From Viola odorata (lineage: Eukaryota; Streptophyta; Magnoliopsida; Malpighiales; Violaceae): a stretch of 64,000 bases of DNA. The notes under the pieces were generated by a model. The model saw only the letters and a list, made by a program, of their open reading frames with translations, searched no databases and was not told where the DNA came from. Both the position numbers and the translations under genes were made by a program. Location of the stretch: NCBI GenBank assembly GCA_963691705.1, contig OY829545.1, forward strand, positions 42,147,475 to 42,211,474, written 5' to 3'. This document shows, one piece after another, positions 11,306 to 24,149 of the stretch. How positions within the stretch are numbered: position 1 is the first letter of the stretch; the number at the start of each line of letters is the position of its first letter.

Positions 11306-13431
11306 TCCTAGCCAAACATTCGTCCGTGCCTTACATCGAGACTGCTGAAACCTTGGAGAGTTATTTTCAAGCCTTCGAAATTGTCAACGCGGATTGGATC
11401 GAGGAAAGATCCCCCGTTTTTGAAGCCTCGAATTCTGAAATTTCCAACTGGGAAAAAGGCTAGGGCCCAAGTTACAAGGGTTAAAAGGTTTGGCATCTCC
11501 AAAAAGCTTCGGAGACCGCTTTGGTTTAGGGTACCAAGCCAGCGAGGCCAATTTTGCCAAAATTGCCCAAGAAAAGAAAGAGAAACAGCTGGCTAAGCTA
11601 TTTGGACGTTACGCGCCAATGGGTAAAATGCAGATCCCCCACATCAGAACCATGTTCCCCTTCGTAGCTGAAACTATCAATGAAAGCCCGATCAGGGTTT
11701 CAGACCTCCGTATTTGCACTCTGGAAGAAGAAGAATCGTCGCCTAGTTCAGTCATTTTCGTAAAGAAGTCAGGGGAGTCTGTGTGCAACTGGACCATCAC
11801 CATGCTTCCGTATGTCTCTCCGATGAATATTACTTCGGATTGTCTTGATAAAACCTATGTCTTTACTGGCGAAGAAATTGTCATCACAACCGAAGACAAG
11901 GTCGAAATCCCCTGCGAATTGGCCCGTTTATTGGAAAGTTCAGAAAATGAAATAACCCCTCATCGGGAGGAATTGGAAGAAGTAAATTTGGGGGCAAGCA
12001 ATGAGAATCATAAGTTAGTTAAGATCGGAACTACCCTGGACACGACTCAGAGAGAAAGGTTGATTTCCCTCCTCAAAGACTACTCGGATGTGTTCGTATG
12101 GTCATACACCGATATGCCAGGTCTTGACCCCGAGCATCGCATCCCGTTAAAGCCTGAGTTTAAACCTGTCAAACAAAAACTCCGGAGGATGCATCCAGAC
12201 ATCCTTTTGAAAATCAAAGAAGAAGTTACCAAGCAACTAGATGCGGGTTTTTAAGAGCTGCCGAGTACCCAGAATGGATCACCAATATAGTGTCAGTGCC
12301 TAAGAAAGATGGGAAGGTCCGCATGTGCGTGGACTTTCGGGATCTTAATCGAGCCAGCCCTAAGGACGACTTCCCGTTTCCCCAAATCGACATCTTAGTG
12401 GATAGTGCCGCCAGCAACGACATGTTCTCCTTTATGGATGGATTTTTAGGATACAATCAGATCAAGATGGCACTCGAAGACAGTGAGAAGACGACCTTCA
12501 TCACACCCTGGGAACCTTCTGCTACAAAGTAATGCCCTTCGGATTAAAGAACGCAGGAGCCACTTACCAACGTGCTGCCGTCACCCTTTTCCATGACATG
12601 ATGCATAAAGAATTGGAAATATATGTGGACGAAATGATAGCTAAATCTCGCGGGATGCAAGATCATGTAGACATCTTAAAGAAGGTATTCGAAAGGTTGA
12701 GACAATTTCAGCTACGGCTAAACCCAGCTAAGTGTACCTTTGGAGTGACCTCCGAAAAGTTGTTAGGATTTATCGTTAGCAACAAAGGCATAAAAGTGGA
12801 TCCTGATAAGATAAAGGCAATTCAAGAGCTACCCATTCCCAGCACCGAAAAATAAGTACGAAGCTTCTTAGGACGCATCAACTACATCGCTTGCTTTATC
12901 AGCCAGTTAACACTTACCTGCGAACCGATGTTCAAAATGTTAAGGAAGCACGGAGATGCAGAATGGGATGAAGACTGCCAGAAAACCTTTGAAAAAATCG
13001 AGACATATTTGCAAAACCCACTTGTACCAGGACGTCCCTTGCTCATGTATATGACAGTCACGGCTAGCGTCATGGGCTGCGTTTTGGGATAGCATGATGA
13101 GTCAGGAAGGCGAGAACAAGCCATCTACTATCTCAGCAAAAAATTCAACGAATGCGAAATGCGCTACTCCATGTTGGAACGAACTTGTTGCGCCCTAGCA
13201 TGGTGCGCCCAAAGGCTCCGGCAGTACATGTTGTATTACACAACATGGTTAATCTCCCACATGGATCCCCTGAAGTACATCTTCGAGAAGTCGTATCTAT
13301 CAAGTCGTATTTGTAGATGGCAAGTCTTATTGGCCGAGCACGAGATCATATATGTAACACGGAAGGCGGTTAAAGCAAGCGCCCTCGCCGATCACTTGGC
13401 TAATCACGCCTTGGACGATATGAGTCATTGA
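11306..13431 (+). pseudogene. pol: Reverse transcriptase and first RNase H domain
   Basis: The linker and RT start (11490-12254) contain FGRYAPMGKMQIPHI, DVFVWSYTDMPGLDPEH and KQKLRRMHPD. A frameshift near 12255-12290, another near 12515-12530, and in-frame stops at 12853-12855 and 13090-13092 break the rest. RT motifs are visible: VPKKDGKVRMCVDFRDLN, FMDGFLGYNQIKM, MPFGLKNAGATYQ, and the catalytic box at 12622-12633, which reads YVDE instead of YVDD. The Asp to Glu change should abolish polymerisation. The connection and first RNase H follow, with SFLGRINYIACFI, AIYYLSKKF, MLERTCCALAW and ALADHLANHA. Family assignment is secure; function is lost. Confidence 0.9.
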
Positions 13432-13860
13432 GTTTTGACTTCCCGAATGAGGACATCGTATTGATCAATGACAAGATCGCAGAAGATCTTAGAGAAGATG
13501 ATTGGTGGACCATGTTCTTCGACGGTGCGGTGAACCTCTCAGGCAAGGGAGTAGGAGTCGTGGTCATAGCCCCAGATGACCGTCAATTCCCCATAGCATG
13601 CAAGTTGAACTTCCCATGCACCAAAAACATCGCTGAGTATGAGGCATGCATCAACGGTCTGACGGCAGCAATCGACTTAAAAGTAAAAAAAGCTCAAAAT
13701 CTTCGGCGATTCGGCCCTTGTCATCTACCAAGCCCAGGATTTATGACAGCCACGGGATTCCAAGTTCATCCCTTATCAGAGGTTACTCACCCAACTCACG
13801 CAGGAATTCAAAGAAACCAAATTCGACCGAGTCAACAAAGAAAAGAACCGTTTCGCAGAT
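13428..13860 (+). pseudogene. Second (archaeal-type) RNase H domain, frameshifted
   Basis: After another shift, the frame from 13428 reads WWTMFFDGAVNLSGKGVGVV, then IAEYEACINGLTAAIDL, the pattern of the additional RNase H (aRNH) known from the Tat clade. It has the first Asp (FFDGA) and the Glu (EYEAC). A further frameshift near 13685-13690 moves the rest of the domain, including the SALVIYQAQ-like strand, to another frame that ends near 13867. The one-base loss at about 13412 separates it from the first RNase H. Confidence 0.78.
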
Positions 13861-15234
13861 GTGTTAGCCACGTTGGCCTCGATGTTCAAGTTAGAATGCG
13901 GAGTAATGCTTCAACCATTGAGAGTGGAAGTAAAGGAAACTCCAGCATGCCATGTCACCTTGGAAGAAGAACCTGATGGGAAGCCATGGTTCCACGACTT
14001 AGTACGATTTATCAGAAACCGGGAGTATCCACCGAGGGCAAGCCGGGTTAGCAAAAAGACCCTCCAGCGCTTGGCTTTAGACTTCTACCTCGATGGTGAG
14101 GTTTTGTATAAAAGGAGAGTTGATGGAGCTTTACTTCATTGCATCACTATAGCTGAGGCCAAGAGAATCATAACAGAGATCCACGAAGGGGTTTGTTCCA
14201 CACACGCAAGTGGGCATATGACGGCGAGACAAATAATGAGACAAGGTTATTTCTGGCTCACCATCAAACGAGACTGCATCGACTACTTCTGGAAATACCA
14301 CAAATGTTAAATTTACGCGGACCACCTCCATGTCCCTCCGACCCCTCTCTTCAGCATGACATCGCCTTGGCCTTTTGCGATGTGGGGAATCGACATCATC
14401 GGCCAAATTCATCCGAAAGCCTCTAATGGCCATCGCTTCATCCTCGTGGCAATCGATTACTTCACCAAGTGGGTGGAAGCCGCCTCTTACTCCAATATCA
14501 CTCAGAAAACAACCATGCGATTCATTGAGAAGAACATCATTTGCTGCCATGGGGTCCCGAAAATGATCATCACAGACAACGACACTAATCTAAATGGAAG
14601 AATGATCGACTGTCTTTGCCAACGTTGGAAGGTGAAGCATCGAAACTCATCACCATATCGTCCAAAAATGAATGGCACAGTCGAAGTGGCAAACAAAAAC
14701 TTGAAGAAAATCATCCAAAAAATTATGGTCGCTCACAAAGATTGGCATGACATGCTTCCTTTTGCACTGCATGCTTACCGGATAGCAACTCGTACGTCCA
14801 TCGGGGTAACTCCCTACTCTTTACTCTACGGCATAGAAGTCGTAATTCCTCTTGAGATAGAAATCCCTTCTCTCAGAATCCTGGCAGAATCAGAAGTAGA
14901 AGAATCAGATTGGGCAAGGGTGAGGTACGAGCAGTTAAACCTCATTCCTGAGAAACGCTTGACCACTATCTGTCATGCGCAATTGTATCGGCAAAGGATG
15001 GCCAACGCTTATAACAAGAAAGTGCGACCTCGCAAGTTCAAGACCGGGGATTTAGTGTTGAAAAAGATTCTCCCTCATCAGGAGGCTAGTCAAGGAAAGT
15101 GGGCCCCAAAGTACGAGGGTCCGTATTTAGTTAAAAGTGCATTCTCGGGGGGTGCCCTAATGCTATCCAATATGGATGGAGATGACCTACCAAGATCGGT
15201 AAACGCCGATGCCGTCAAGATATATTTTGCCTAG
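13861..15234 (+). pseudogene. int: Integrase with one premature stop
   Basis: One frame covers the integrase. The zinc-binding part has GVCSTHASGHMTARQI and FWKYHKC, after which TAA at 14308-14310 falls inside the second Cys motif, probably a CAA to TAA change. The catalytic core keeps its triad: Asp in MWGIDIIG, Asp in TDNDTNLNG, Glu in NGTVEVANKNLKK. The C-terminal part has KWAPKYEGPYLVK, the GPY/F module; no chromodomain follows. The protein would insert the cDNA into nuclear DNA. With one stop only, this is the least damaged pol module of the outer element. Confidence 0.88.
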
Positions 15235-17570
15235 GGTTTCGCAGACCGTGCATCTTGTCGAATCAAAGACATAGGGTTTTATCATGACAATACCGCTCAA
15301 ATGTTTATCCTGAAATTAATAAAATGAGTTTTTTCAGGAGGTGCTTGTTATTTTAAAAAAATTTCTTAAACTTATAAGATGACAAAAAGAGGCATGTCAT
15401 TGGTGGCTCCCAAGGAGTAGTTCGAGACACAAGACACGGTGCTTAGACTAACGCCACTAATCAATCTTAAGTTTTGCAGGAGCATAATGTCTCACACCTC
15501 ATCTCATCATCGTGATGGGACCAGGGAATCCCCCTCGTAGCAGCTCCTGAATTGCCGCAGCAGGTCGCCTTAAAGAGCAAATCAGAAAAGATTTTTAAAA
15601 AAAAACCAGTCACTATCTAAATTGGAAAAATTATTTTTCCTCGCAGTACTACCAGCACATCCTGCAACCAGTCTCAAAGGACCGAATGCATAAAGGGAGA
15701 TCACCCCACAAAGCTATCATCTGATCATCGACAGGATTGTCTGGACCTGTAACACTCTTCAAGAACTTAAGGGCCATCCATCGAGAATCCGTGGGGCACC
15801 ATCAGAATACTATTATCCAGTTTGAGCGAGGACTGAATGTTGGACCAAAGTCACAAAGCCCATCTTATGTCGGCCGAGCTGTCGGGGTGCTAGTGGCAGG
15901 GGTTCCCATCTCCGTTCGCCTATTCAGAGGAGTTCATCATCAAGACATCGTGGTCGCCAAACGCCCTTTGTAGGCAGAACTCCTGGAGAAGAAGCACGAC
16001 GAAAAGTTGTCCTCCCAGGACCACAATCAACATACTTAATGCGGTCTCATTCAAGAAGTTTCTCAATGTCCGCACCCTGATCAGCATGATGAAGATCAAT
16101 CCTTTAATTTATGGACTACTAACTGCTGACTGACGGTGATCGCAGTCACTTGTTTTATCCACAATCTCTTGCTGCAAAAAGTGTCAGAACTCCTCTCTGA
16201 AGAGGGACAGTCGGACTGCAAGTATCACCCGCACCAAGGTGGGAATTGCGGCAAAGCATCTAAAGCAAAGCTATCATCCACCAACATCCGATGCAAGTCA
16301 CGCCGCGGCGACCCACGGATGGCCCGTCCAAAAGGGAGAGCTTAAAACTTATCAATCGCATTACTCTTTCTAAAAATCACCTTTCATTTACTCCTCATTC
16401 TTCTCTCCTCATTTTTTTCAGCAACTGGATCACCCCATTGTCGCCTGCATAAGACTGGTAGAAGACGCCCTCGCAGCCCCGCTGCACACTTCGGGGGCAG
16501 AAGATTTTCCCCTTATCCCAGAGCAATCACGAAGCAAATCAGCGAAACTCCAGCAATGGCCAGTAAGTAAATGAACAAAAATGCGGATCTCATTCTCACT
16601 CCGACCTGGATCGGCGTTTCCTACAAAGCATCTGAAAAAGAAGCCAATCAATCAGCATCTAAGCAAAGCATCCCTGAGCTGGGACCACGCAGGGACTTGA
16701 ATCATCCCACTGTCATCTGCGTAAAGCTCGTGGAAGACCAGTTCGCAGCCCCGCTGCACATTCCAGGGAAGTCCATCTTTCTTTCCCCTTATTAAAATTC
16801 ATTTTCGTTTCGGCTCACTTTGTTAGCTTTAATTTGCGTACGGTCGTCTGGCCCACTAAGAGAAACCCTTTAGATTTTCGTTGGACTCTTGCAAATAGGT
16901 CGTCCCCCGCATCCTAGCTTTAAACTATCAATCAATCAAAAAAATCCTTTTTTAGCCAGGCTAAAACAAAAATCCATAGTACTCTCATAGCATATTCATG
17001 CATTTCATAGGTCGGGGATGTTCAATCCCTCTGTTAAATAAGGCATCCATCAAAATTACGTATCATACATGATCTTACTTGTTTGCTCTTATATCCACGA
17101 TTTGCTCAGACGTAAGCAGTCACAGACAAATCCCGGTAAGCATTTTCGAGCCATTGCGCCTTATCTTTTCATGAGTGTAAGTGCCTGACTAAGTGCTAGT
17201 TGAATTCGCATAATATCTAGGGTACATGTGCTATTAGACATGGGATAGTAGTAAAATGACGTGCGACTTTTATGATTTTCTCCATTTTTCCATTTCTTCC
17301 CTCTTCCCACCACATGTGCCATCACTCCTAAAAAACCTTCACTATCACTCATACCCCTAGAGTCAAGGAGCAGTGTCAGCTAAAATTGCTAGCCAGAGGT
17401 AAGAGGCATGCCAAGTTCAAGTTCACGACAAAAGAGACGAAAAAAGTCACCGAAGGATCGCTAAAAACCATCGCTGAAGAGACGCCAAAAACCCAAAGAT
17501 GAAGGCCGAGGCCTTAAGTCAGAACTGGAAGAGATTGAGACAAAGGTTGTAATTGCTCTGCTCTCTGATG
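15235..17570 (+). other. 3' untranslated region of the outer element, first part
   Basis: Non-coding 2.3 kb after integrase. It contains an imperfect direct repeat of about 85 bp: 16421-16505 and 16676-16765 share the phrase CGCAGCCCCGCTGCACA and surrounding words, about 255 bp apart. Short frames here have no recognisable similarity. Long 3' UTRs are typical of Tat/Ogre elements. Confidence 0.65.
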
Positions 17571-17576
17571 CATTTC

Positions 17577-17656
17577 AAATCAAAAAAAGGAGAAAAAAAA
17601 AGAAAAAAAAAGAGGAAAAAAAAGGGGGAAAAAAAGAAAAGAAAAAGAGAGAAATG
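17577..17656 (+). repeat. Homopurine tract
   Basis: About 80 bases are almost entirely A and G on the plus strand, made of A-runs broken by GG or GAG. It could act as an extra purine tract for plus-strand priming or form a triplex; neither is shown. The lysine-rich frame it opens (17553-17753) is a composition artefact. Confidence 0.8.
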
Positions 17657-17699
17657 CTCAGAGGTGTTCAAGGAACACAACAATCGAAAAACAGAAGCA

Positions 17700-18120
17700 A
17701 GCACAGCCAAGGGACAATTAAAGTCAAGAAAGCTCGAGGAAAACATTCCCTAGTGAAGACTGGAGAAAAAGGGCCCAGGGCCAACTCAAGTAGTAAATCT
17801 CGAAAAGAACAACGACAACATTCTCTAGTGAAGACTCGAGAAGAAAAAGGGCCTAGAACCAACTCAAGAAAGCTTGAGGAAACCATTCCCAGTGAGGACT
17901 CGAGAAAAAGGTCCAGGGCTAACTCAAGTAGTAAATCTCGAAAAGAACAACGACAACATTCCCTAGTGAAGACTCGAGAAAAAGGGCCCAGGGCCAACTC
18001 AAGCAGTAAACCTCGAAAAGAACAACGACAACATTCTCCAGTGAAGACTCGAGAAGAAAAAGGGCCCAGAACCAACTCAAGAAATCTCGAAGGAAACATC
18101 CCTCAGTAAAGACTCGAGAA
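17700..18120 (+). repeat. Tandem repeat array 1 in the 3' UTR, unit about 90-110 bp
   Basis: Units share the words AACTCAAG, CTCGAGGAAA or CTCGAAAAGAACAACGACA, CATTC, and GTGAAGACTCGAGAA-AAAGG. Four to five diverged units are visible. Open frames on both strands (17654-18109 plus, 17668-18099 minus) follow from the repeat having no stop and are not genes. Confidence 0.82.
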
Positions 18121-18639
18121 AAGGGCCCTTGGCCGACCGAAAAGCAACATTCCCAGCAAGGATCCAAGAACTCCTGCACTCTGTCAAGAAAGCAGCCCCA
18201 GTAAAAAAATGAAGGAACGTGCGCGCCTTGCCCTCATCAGGGCCAATCGACAAGCGTTACTCATCAAAAACCTTCAAACTCTTTAGAAAAGCACATCTTT
18301 ACTAAACACAAGCTTCTTTCCAGACATTTCATATCCCTTCATTATTTTCTGTGAAAGTCCCATCGATTATTAGCAGGCCCATGCATGTACATCTTCATTC
18401 GAAGTCTATTCACTCGGATTGACATTGCGAATTGGAAATTATGTACCATGTTAGTTGCATCTTTATGAGCGTAAAACACTTAACCTTGTTTCAGAGCGTG
18501 AGTGTAAACACTAATATCAGGTGAGGATTGCTTACAGCTGCAAATTGTGGGACAGTCCTGTCCTTGGGGTCATTACCTCCTGAACAGGATGCAGATGCAC
18601 TCTAGGTTCGTATCAAGGCTGCTGGTAACAAAAGTGAAC

Positions 18640-20290
18640 GACTCTCCTCCTAGAGCGGCATCATACATTTCCTCCTCCCAGAGTGATCATTTGCATTTTT
18701 CTCCTCATAGAGCGACATCATGTATTTCCTCCTCCTAGAGTGATAGCATCTACATTTCGTCCTCCTAAAGTGGCGATTAGTTTATTTTCTGCACCTCGCG
18801 TCTTACCCTATGGGATTGACGTCATTTAAATTTCTGCATTTTTTTACATTTCCTCCTCCTAGAGTGACAGCTTTGTATTTCCTCCTCCCAGAGTGACAGC
18901 ATTTGCATTTTCTTCCTCCTAGAGTGACATCAACATTTTTCTCCTCCAAGAGTGACATCATATGCATTTCCTCCTCCCAGAGTGACCTTAGTTTAATTTC
19001 CGCATTTCACGTCTTCTCCTACGGGATTGACATTGATTACATTTTTGTACTGTATTTCCTCCTCCTAGAGTGACAGCATCAGCATTTTCCTCCTCCTAGA
19101 GTGACATCATGCATTTTCCTCCTCCTAGAGTGACATCATTTGCATTTTCCTCCTCCCAGAGGGGCATCATTAGGACAAATCATTCATATTTCTACGGATC
19201 ACGCATTATCCTCCCGAAGCAACGTCCGTTACATGTCAAACGCTTATACCCCCCCAGTGGGGCCGTCATTTATATTTTCATAAAACTACCTTCCATTTCT
19301 GTCAAAGTAGTTGTCATTTACATTTTCTGCAACTTATATTTCTCTCAATATCCGAATAGATCTAAATTTATACCTTTGCAGGACATCCGATCAAAATCTA
19401 TCTCCTCCCAGAGTGACAGCAACGAATCTATTCCTCCCAGAGTGACATCATCAAAACTATTCTCCTCCTAGAGTGACATCAATAATCTATCTCCTCCCAG
19501 AGTGACATCGACAAATCTTCCTCCCCGAGTGACAACATCGGCAACTTTATCCTCCCAGACTGACAACAACGAATCTATTCCTCCCAGAGTAACATCATCA
19601 AAACTATTCTCCTCCCAGAGTGACATCAATAATCTATCTCCTCCCAGAGTGACATCGACAAATCTTCCTCCCCGAGTGACAGCATCGACAACTTTATCCT
19701 CCCAGAGTGACAACAACGAATCTATTCCTCCCAGAGTGACATCATCAAAACTATTCTCCTCCCAGAGTGACATCAATAATCTATCTCCTCCCAGAGTGAC
19801 ATCGACAAATCTTCCTCCCCGAGTGTTAGCATCGGCAACTTTATCCTCCCAAAGTGACACCAACAAATCTATTCCTTCCAGAGTGACATCATCAAAATTA
19901 TCTTCCTCCCAGAGTGACATCAACAGATTACCTCCTCCCAAAGTGATAGCATCAATTCCCTCATCACCGAATAATACCCTAAAAAATATACCTCCTCCTA
20001 GAGTGACATCAGCGATTATCTCCTCCTAGAGCGACAACATCAAAATTATCCCATCAGATTGACATCTATGATATATCTCCTCCCAGAGTGACATCAACAA
20101 TTACCTCCTCCTAGAGTGATATCAATAATCTATCTCCTCCCAGAGTGACATCTACGACTTATCTCCTCCCAGAGTGACATCAATAATCTAGCTCCTCCTA
20201 GAGTGACATCTACGACTTATCTCCTCCTAGAGTGACATCAATAATTACCTCCTCCCAGAGTGACATCTACGACTTATCTCCTCCCATAAT
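18640..20290 (+). repeat. Tandem repeat array 2 in the 3' UTR (CTCCTCCCAGAGTGACATC)
   Basis: Dozens of copies of a core close to CTCCTCCCAGAGTGACATC are spaced roughly 25-40 bp apart. A higher-order unit of about 125-135 bp is visible between 19380 and 19900. The array continues after the nested insertion (32666-32700 has CCTCCTAGAGCAACGTC), which shows the inner element landed inside it. The open frames at 19468-20029 are by-products of the repeat. Confidence 0.92.
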
Positions 20291-20295
20291 GACAT
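20291..20295. repeat. Target-site duplication GACAT of the inner element, left
   Basis: GACAT precedes the inner element and recurs at 32661-32665. It derives from the GTGACATC core of the host tandem array. Confidence 0.92.
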
Positions 20296-23200
20296 TGTCG
20301 CGCCGTCGCGAGCGATTTGGGACGAATGAAAAACACATACAATGAAGTCGCCACCCTATTTTTTCTAAGGTTTAGGGAAACCTAAAAGTCTGAAAAAGAA
20401 GAAGAAAATAAAACAAAAACTAAGGCACAAATAAAAAGGGTCTAAACCCGAGAACAACGGTTCGGGGTCGTTTTATGGACTTGGGAAGGTGTGAGGCACC
20501 CAAGTCTCATCCTAAAAAGGTTACCGGTTCTAAAAAGAGGTGTTTTAAAATCATGTTAAAAACAAGTAATTTGGGGCCCTCAGGGGGGATCGTCGCTTTA
20601 ATTCTTTAGTTGGTTCGGTTGATTTTATCCTAATTATTGTCGAGTTGTTAAAAAGAAAATAAACATTTTATCCTCTAAAAAAGAAAAAGGTCGGTTTGCA
20701 TACCTATTCCGGTTATATTTAATCGAGTTCAAAAATTAGTCAGATTACATGCAAGATTGATTAAGTGAAATTACTACCATTTTATTATTAATCTTTACTA
20801 AAGCGACGACCCTAGTAAATCATAGACGAATCACGGCGATCGAAATCACTATCATTACAGATGAGTTACTACATCATCGGGCAAATGCATATGATTAATC
20901 CTATTTACTAGGTGATTCTAAGCATGCATAGACTAGCAAAGTACCATTTATATGAATGCGAGAAAACACGTTGAAAAGAGAAAAACTGGGAAGTGGGGTC
21001 GAAGCCGCGCACATAACACATTCGTCAAAGATAACATTAATACATCCATGAGCATAAAGTAAATATCAAGGGATTGCTAAATTTAAACGATCACGCAACA
21101 TTAAAGATTTAAATCTCATTTTAGAAGGTAGCTCTAATGATAAGGGGGATTAAATATGGAGATATTTTCTACGAGTTGGGCTTAGAGCCCATTTACTATC
21201 TTTCCGCTTTCAAATGATTATTTTCTTTGGTGATTTACTATCTTAAAATTTTTGAGGGAACCTGAGTTATTGGAAAAGATTTAAATCCTATTGTTTTGAT
21301 TACTACTTTGTTTATTTTTTCTTTGATTGATTTTATTCATTTTTTATTTTTAGGGATTTATTTAAGATTTGAGGATTTTAGTAATTAATAATCATGCACT
21401 TAGATTAAAGCGTGATGTTTGATTACTAGTCCTATTTAAATTTCATGCATTTAATAAAATAAACGTGGAGTAATTACTAAGCCTAGTTCATTCAAGCAAG
21501 GGTCGATTTGGAGTGAAATTATTAAAGGGAGTTATTAATAAAAATTAATTCTCATGCAATCAAATTGATTTTAATACTAAGAATTTTAAATAATCCATGC
21601 ATACAAATATATACAAAAAGCATCGAATAAATAAAAGGGTGAGGAAAGTGTACTTGAAGGCGAATATCAATTAATTCTAACCTACAAAACCGAGGTTAGT
21701 TGCACAAGCAATAAATAATTTAGCAATTCAAATAAATGAGGAGTGAGCTCTAAAGCTCGAGTTTGGAAAATCGTCACCAATATTGAAGTCGGTGAAGCAT
21801 CCGATACCTTCTCGTTCCTCCCGTATGTACCTGAAAAGGACGTCGGGGGGTTCCCCGGCGTATACACTCCGACGACCAAGTCAGTCGAAAGTCATTACGA
21901 GTATATAATAAAATATACTACTGATGCACATAAATATATCCATATTTGATGTGCATAATGCATAAAGCTCATTCATAAGCGTAAATAAAAATCTATTCGT
22001 GGAGTCAAAGCTGCACACAAAACAAACATAAAATTAAAGCACTCATCAGTGTAAACATTCTGCAAACAGATTAATTCGAATTCTAACGATTCTAAATAAT
22101 CGTGCATACGAATAAACAATAAATTAAATTATCAATTTTAATAAAGGCAAAGTGAGCTCTAAAGCTCGAGTTTAGGAAATTGTCACCAATATCGAAGATG
22201 GTGAAATATTCGATCAGGCCGGTAATTGCGGACTCGGTACTTGTAAAAATATGAAGAAATAGTTAGTACACGATTTAAATTAAAAGGGCTTGGGCCGTAG
22301 CCCATTTCTCTTATTTTTCTCTTCATGGGCCGCAACCCATTTTTTCATTTTTCTTTGGTTGGGCCGAAGCCCTTTTTTTCTTCTTTCTTTTATTTCCTTT
22401 TCATTTTGGGCCAAGCCCATCTTTCTTTTCTTTTCTAAGATGGCCGACCATCTTCTCCTTTCTTTCTTTTTTTCCTTTCATTCTTTTCTCATTTTAGGGC
22501 TGCAGCACGCAGCCCTTTCTTTCCTTCTCCTTTATTTTTTTCTTTCCTTCTTTTGTTCCTTCCGGCCAAGGAGCAAGCATTGGCGGCAGGGCTAGTGGCG
22601 AGCAGCGGCTGGGCAGTGGGCAGCAGCGGCGGTGGCGGAGGCGCTGGCTGCGGTGTGTGACGCGGCAGTAAGCAGCAGCAATGGCGACGGGCGGCAATGG
22701 AGATCGGACGGCGCTGGAGGCCGAGGAAGAGATGGCGCAGCGATGCTGGTTGGCTCGGGTGATGCCCGGTTTGATTGGGTTGTTTGTGTTTTGGCCGACA
22801 GTGATTGGCAGTTCGGGATATTTGGATGCGGCTGAGGTTTGGACTGAACGGATTTGGGTTTAGCAGTGGTCCAGTTGATTTGGGTTTAGTTGATTTGGGA
22901 TGGTTGATGCTTCGGGTTTGGTTTTGGTGTTTTAGCAGTGGTGATTTTAGGAAATTGGTAGGGAGATGGCTTTTGATTTAATTGGGTTGATTTCTGGTTT
23001 GTTTAATTGGTAGTTGGATTTTTCGGGTTTGGCTGGATGGATTTGGTATTTAATTTGGATCGAATTCGGTTGTGGATTTATGGTTTAATTTGCAGAGGAT
23101 TTAGGATTGGAATTGGTTTTTTGCAGTGGGTTAATTGCAGTGAGGATTTTAGCTGGGATTAATTTGGGAAAGGCTGGAATGGAGGATTCGGGATTTGGAA

Positions 23201-23786
23201 TTAATTGGGCAGAAGGATTGGAATTGGATTGATTAATTTGGGAGGGGATTCGGATTTGGAATTAATTGGGCAAAGGATTGGATTTAATTGGCAGAGGCGG
23301 ATTTAATTTGGATTGAGGGAGATGAGGCTAATCTTGGTGATTGATCTGGATTAATTTGGTTTGCGCAGAGGATGATTTTGGTGGGTTTGTGTAATGGCTG
23401 CCTCTTCATTTGCAAAGGATCCTCTCTTGATTTATAGAGGAGGTAGAGGTTCGACGATGGTGATGAGCAAGGGATTAATTCAAATCTCTGTCAGAGATTT
23501 TTGAAGAAAAATTGGAGGATTGAGCAGATTTGCTTTTGACAAATGGAGCGGGTGTCAGATTTCTTTTGAAAATTGGGAAGAGTAGCCGTTTGTGTCTGAT
23601 TCTGTTTGAAAATGGGAGAGGGAGAGAGGTCTGGTTCGGTGGTATATATATTTTGTTCGATCTATTATTCGAACAATCTCGTTCGGTACTGATAAAAATT
23701 CGAAATAAAATGATATAAAATAAATAATAATAATTAGCAATAATCATGCAAAAATTAAAATTTGTGTCAAAATTCGGGTGTCAACA
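20296..23786 (-). repeat. 3' LTR of the inner element
   Basis: Identical in length to 29170-32660 and matching it at all but about seven sites (for example 21842, 21940, 22217, 22242 and 22329). Within it are an AT-rich half, a run of GGGCC-rich words at 22285-22440, a GC-rich block at 22560-22780 and a G/T-rich stretch to 23400. Frames such as 22290-22595 and 22681-22863 occur in both LTRs and look non-coding. Confidence 0.95.
23430..23436 (-). promoter_or_regulatory. TATA box of the inner LTR
   Basis: On the minus strand CTATAAATC sits about 350 bp inside the LTR start, followed by a purine-rich stretch. The same box is at 32304-32310 in the other LTR, where it would drive the element's transcript. 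A second TATATATA at about 23643-23652 is nearer the LTR edge and less likely. Confidence 0.6.
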
Positions 23787-23851
23787 GTTGCCCCCTCTTT
23801 ACTGTCTTATCAAAAATAAAGTGTAACTAAAATTTTTGATGAGCAGTAAAG
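23787..23851 (-). promoter_or_regulatory. Polypurine tract and adjoining hairpin of the inner element
   Basis: On the minus strand the LTR is directly preceded by AAAGAGGGGGCAAC (23800-23787), the likely plus-strand primer. Just before it, arms at 23833-23851 and 23797-23816 pair (CTTTACTG-CTCATCAAAAA against its near complement) with one bulged base and one mismatch. The outer element has the same hairpin in the same place (32761-32798). Confidence 0.75.
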
Positions 23852-24149
23852 ACAGTTGCCCCAGTACTACGAATGAAGGACATAAATCTTAGAAAAAGAA
23901 AACGGCTTCACTTGGATACCATGATGTAGAAATGTAAATAGGGAAAAATGTGATCTTACCTCCACTCGGACGTTGATGCAAAAATGTAAATTGCACAAAA
24001 ATATAAATTTACCTCCACTCGGACGTTGGAATATAAATCGGGCTCCCTTCGGATGCTGATGCTGAAATTTAAATTGCTTAAATGTAAATGTACCTTAATT
24101 CGGATGTTGGCGTGGGAATTTAAATTGCACGAAAATAAATTCAGCTCCA

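Noticed and set aside
17553..18109. Lysine- and serine/arginine-rich frames resembling an SR protein
   Set aside because: They arise from a homopurine tract and a tandem DNA repeat; both strands are open at once.
18640..20290. Regular short repeats with spacers, CRISPR-like at first sight
   Set aside because: Repeat cores vary, spacing is irregular, spacers are themselves repeated, and the array lies in a plant retrotransposon 3' UTR with no cas genes.
22290..22863. Possible short gene with a GC-rich coding-like block
   Set aside because: It lies within the inner LTR, is present in both LTRs, and one copy has a stop; the composition reflects GGC repeats.
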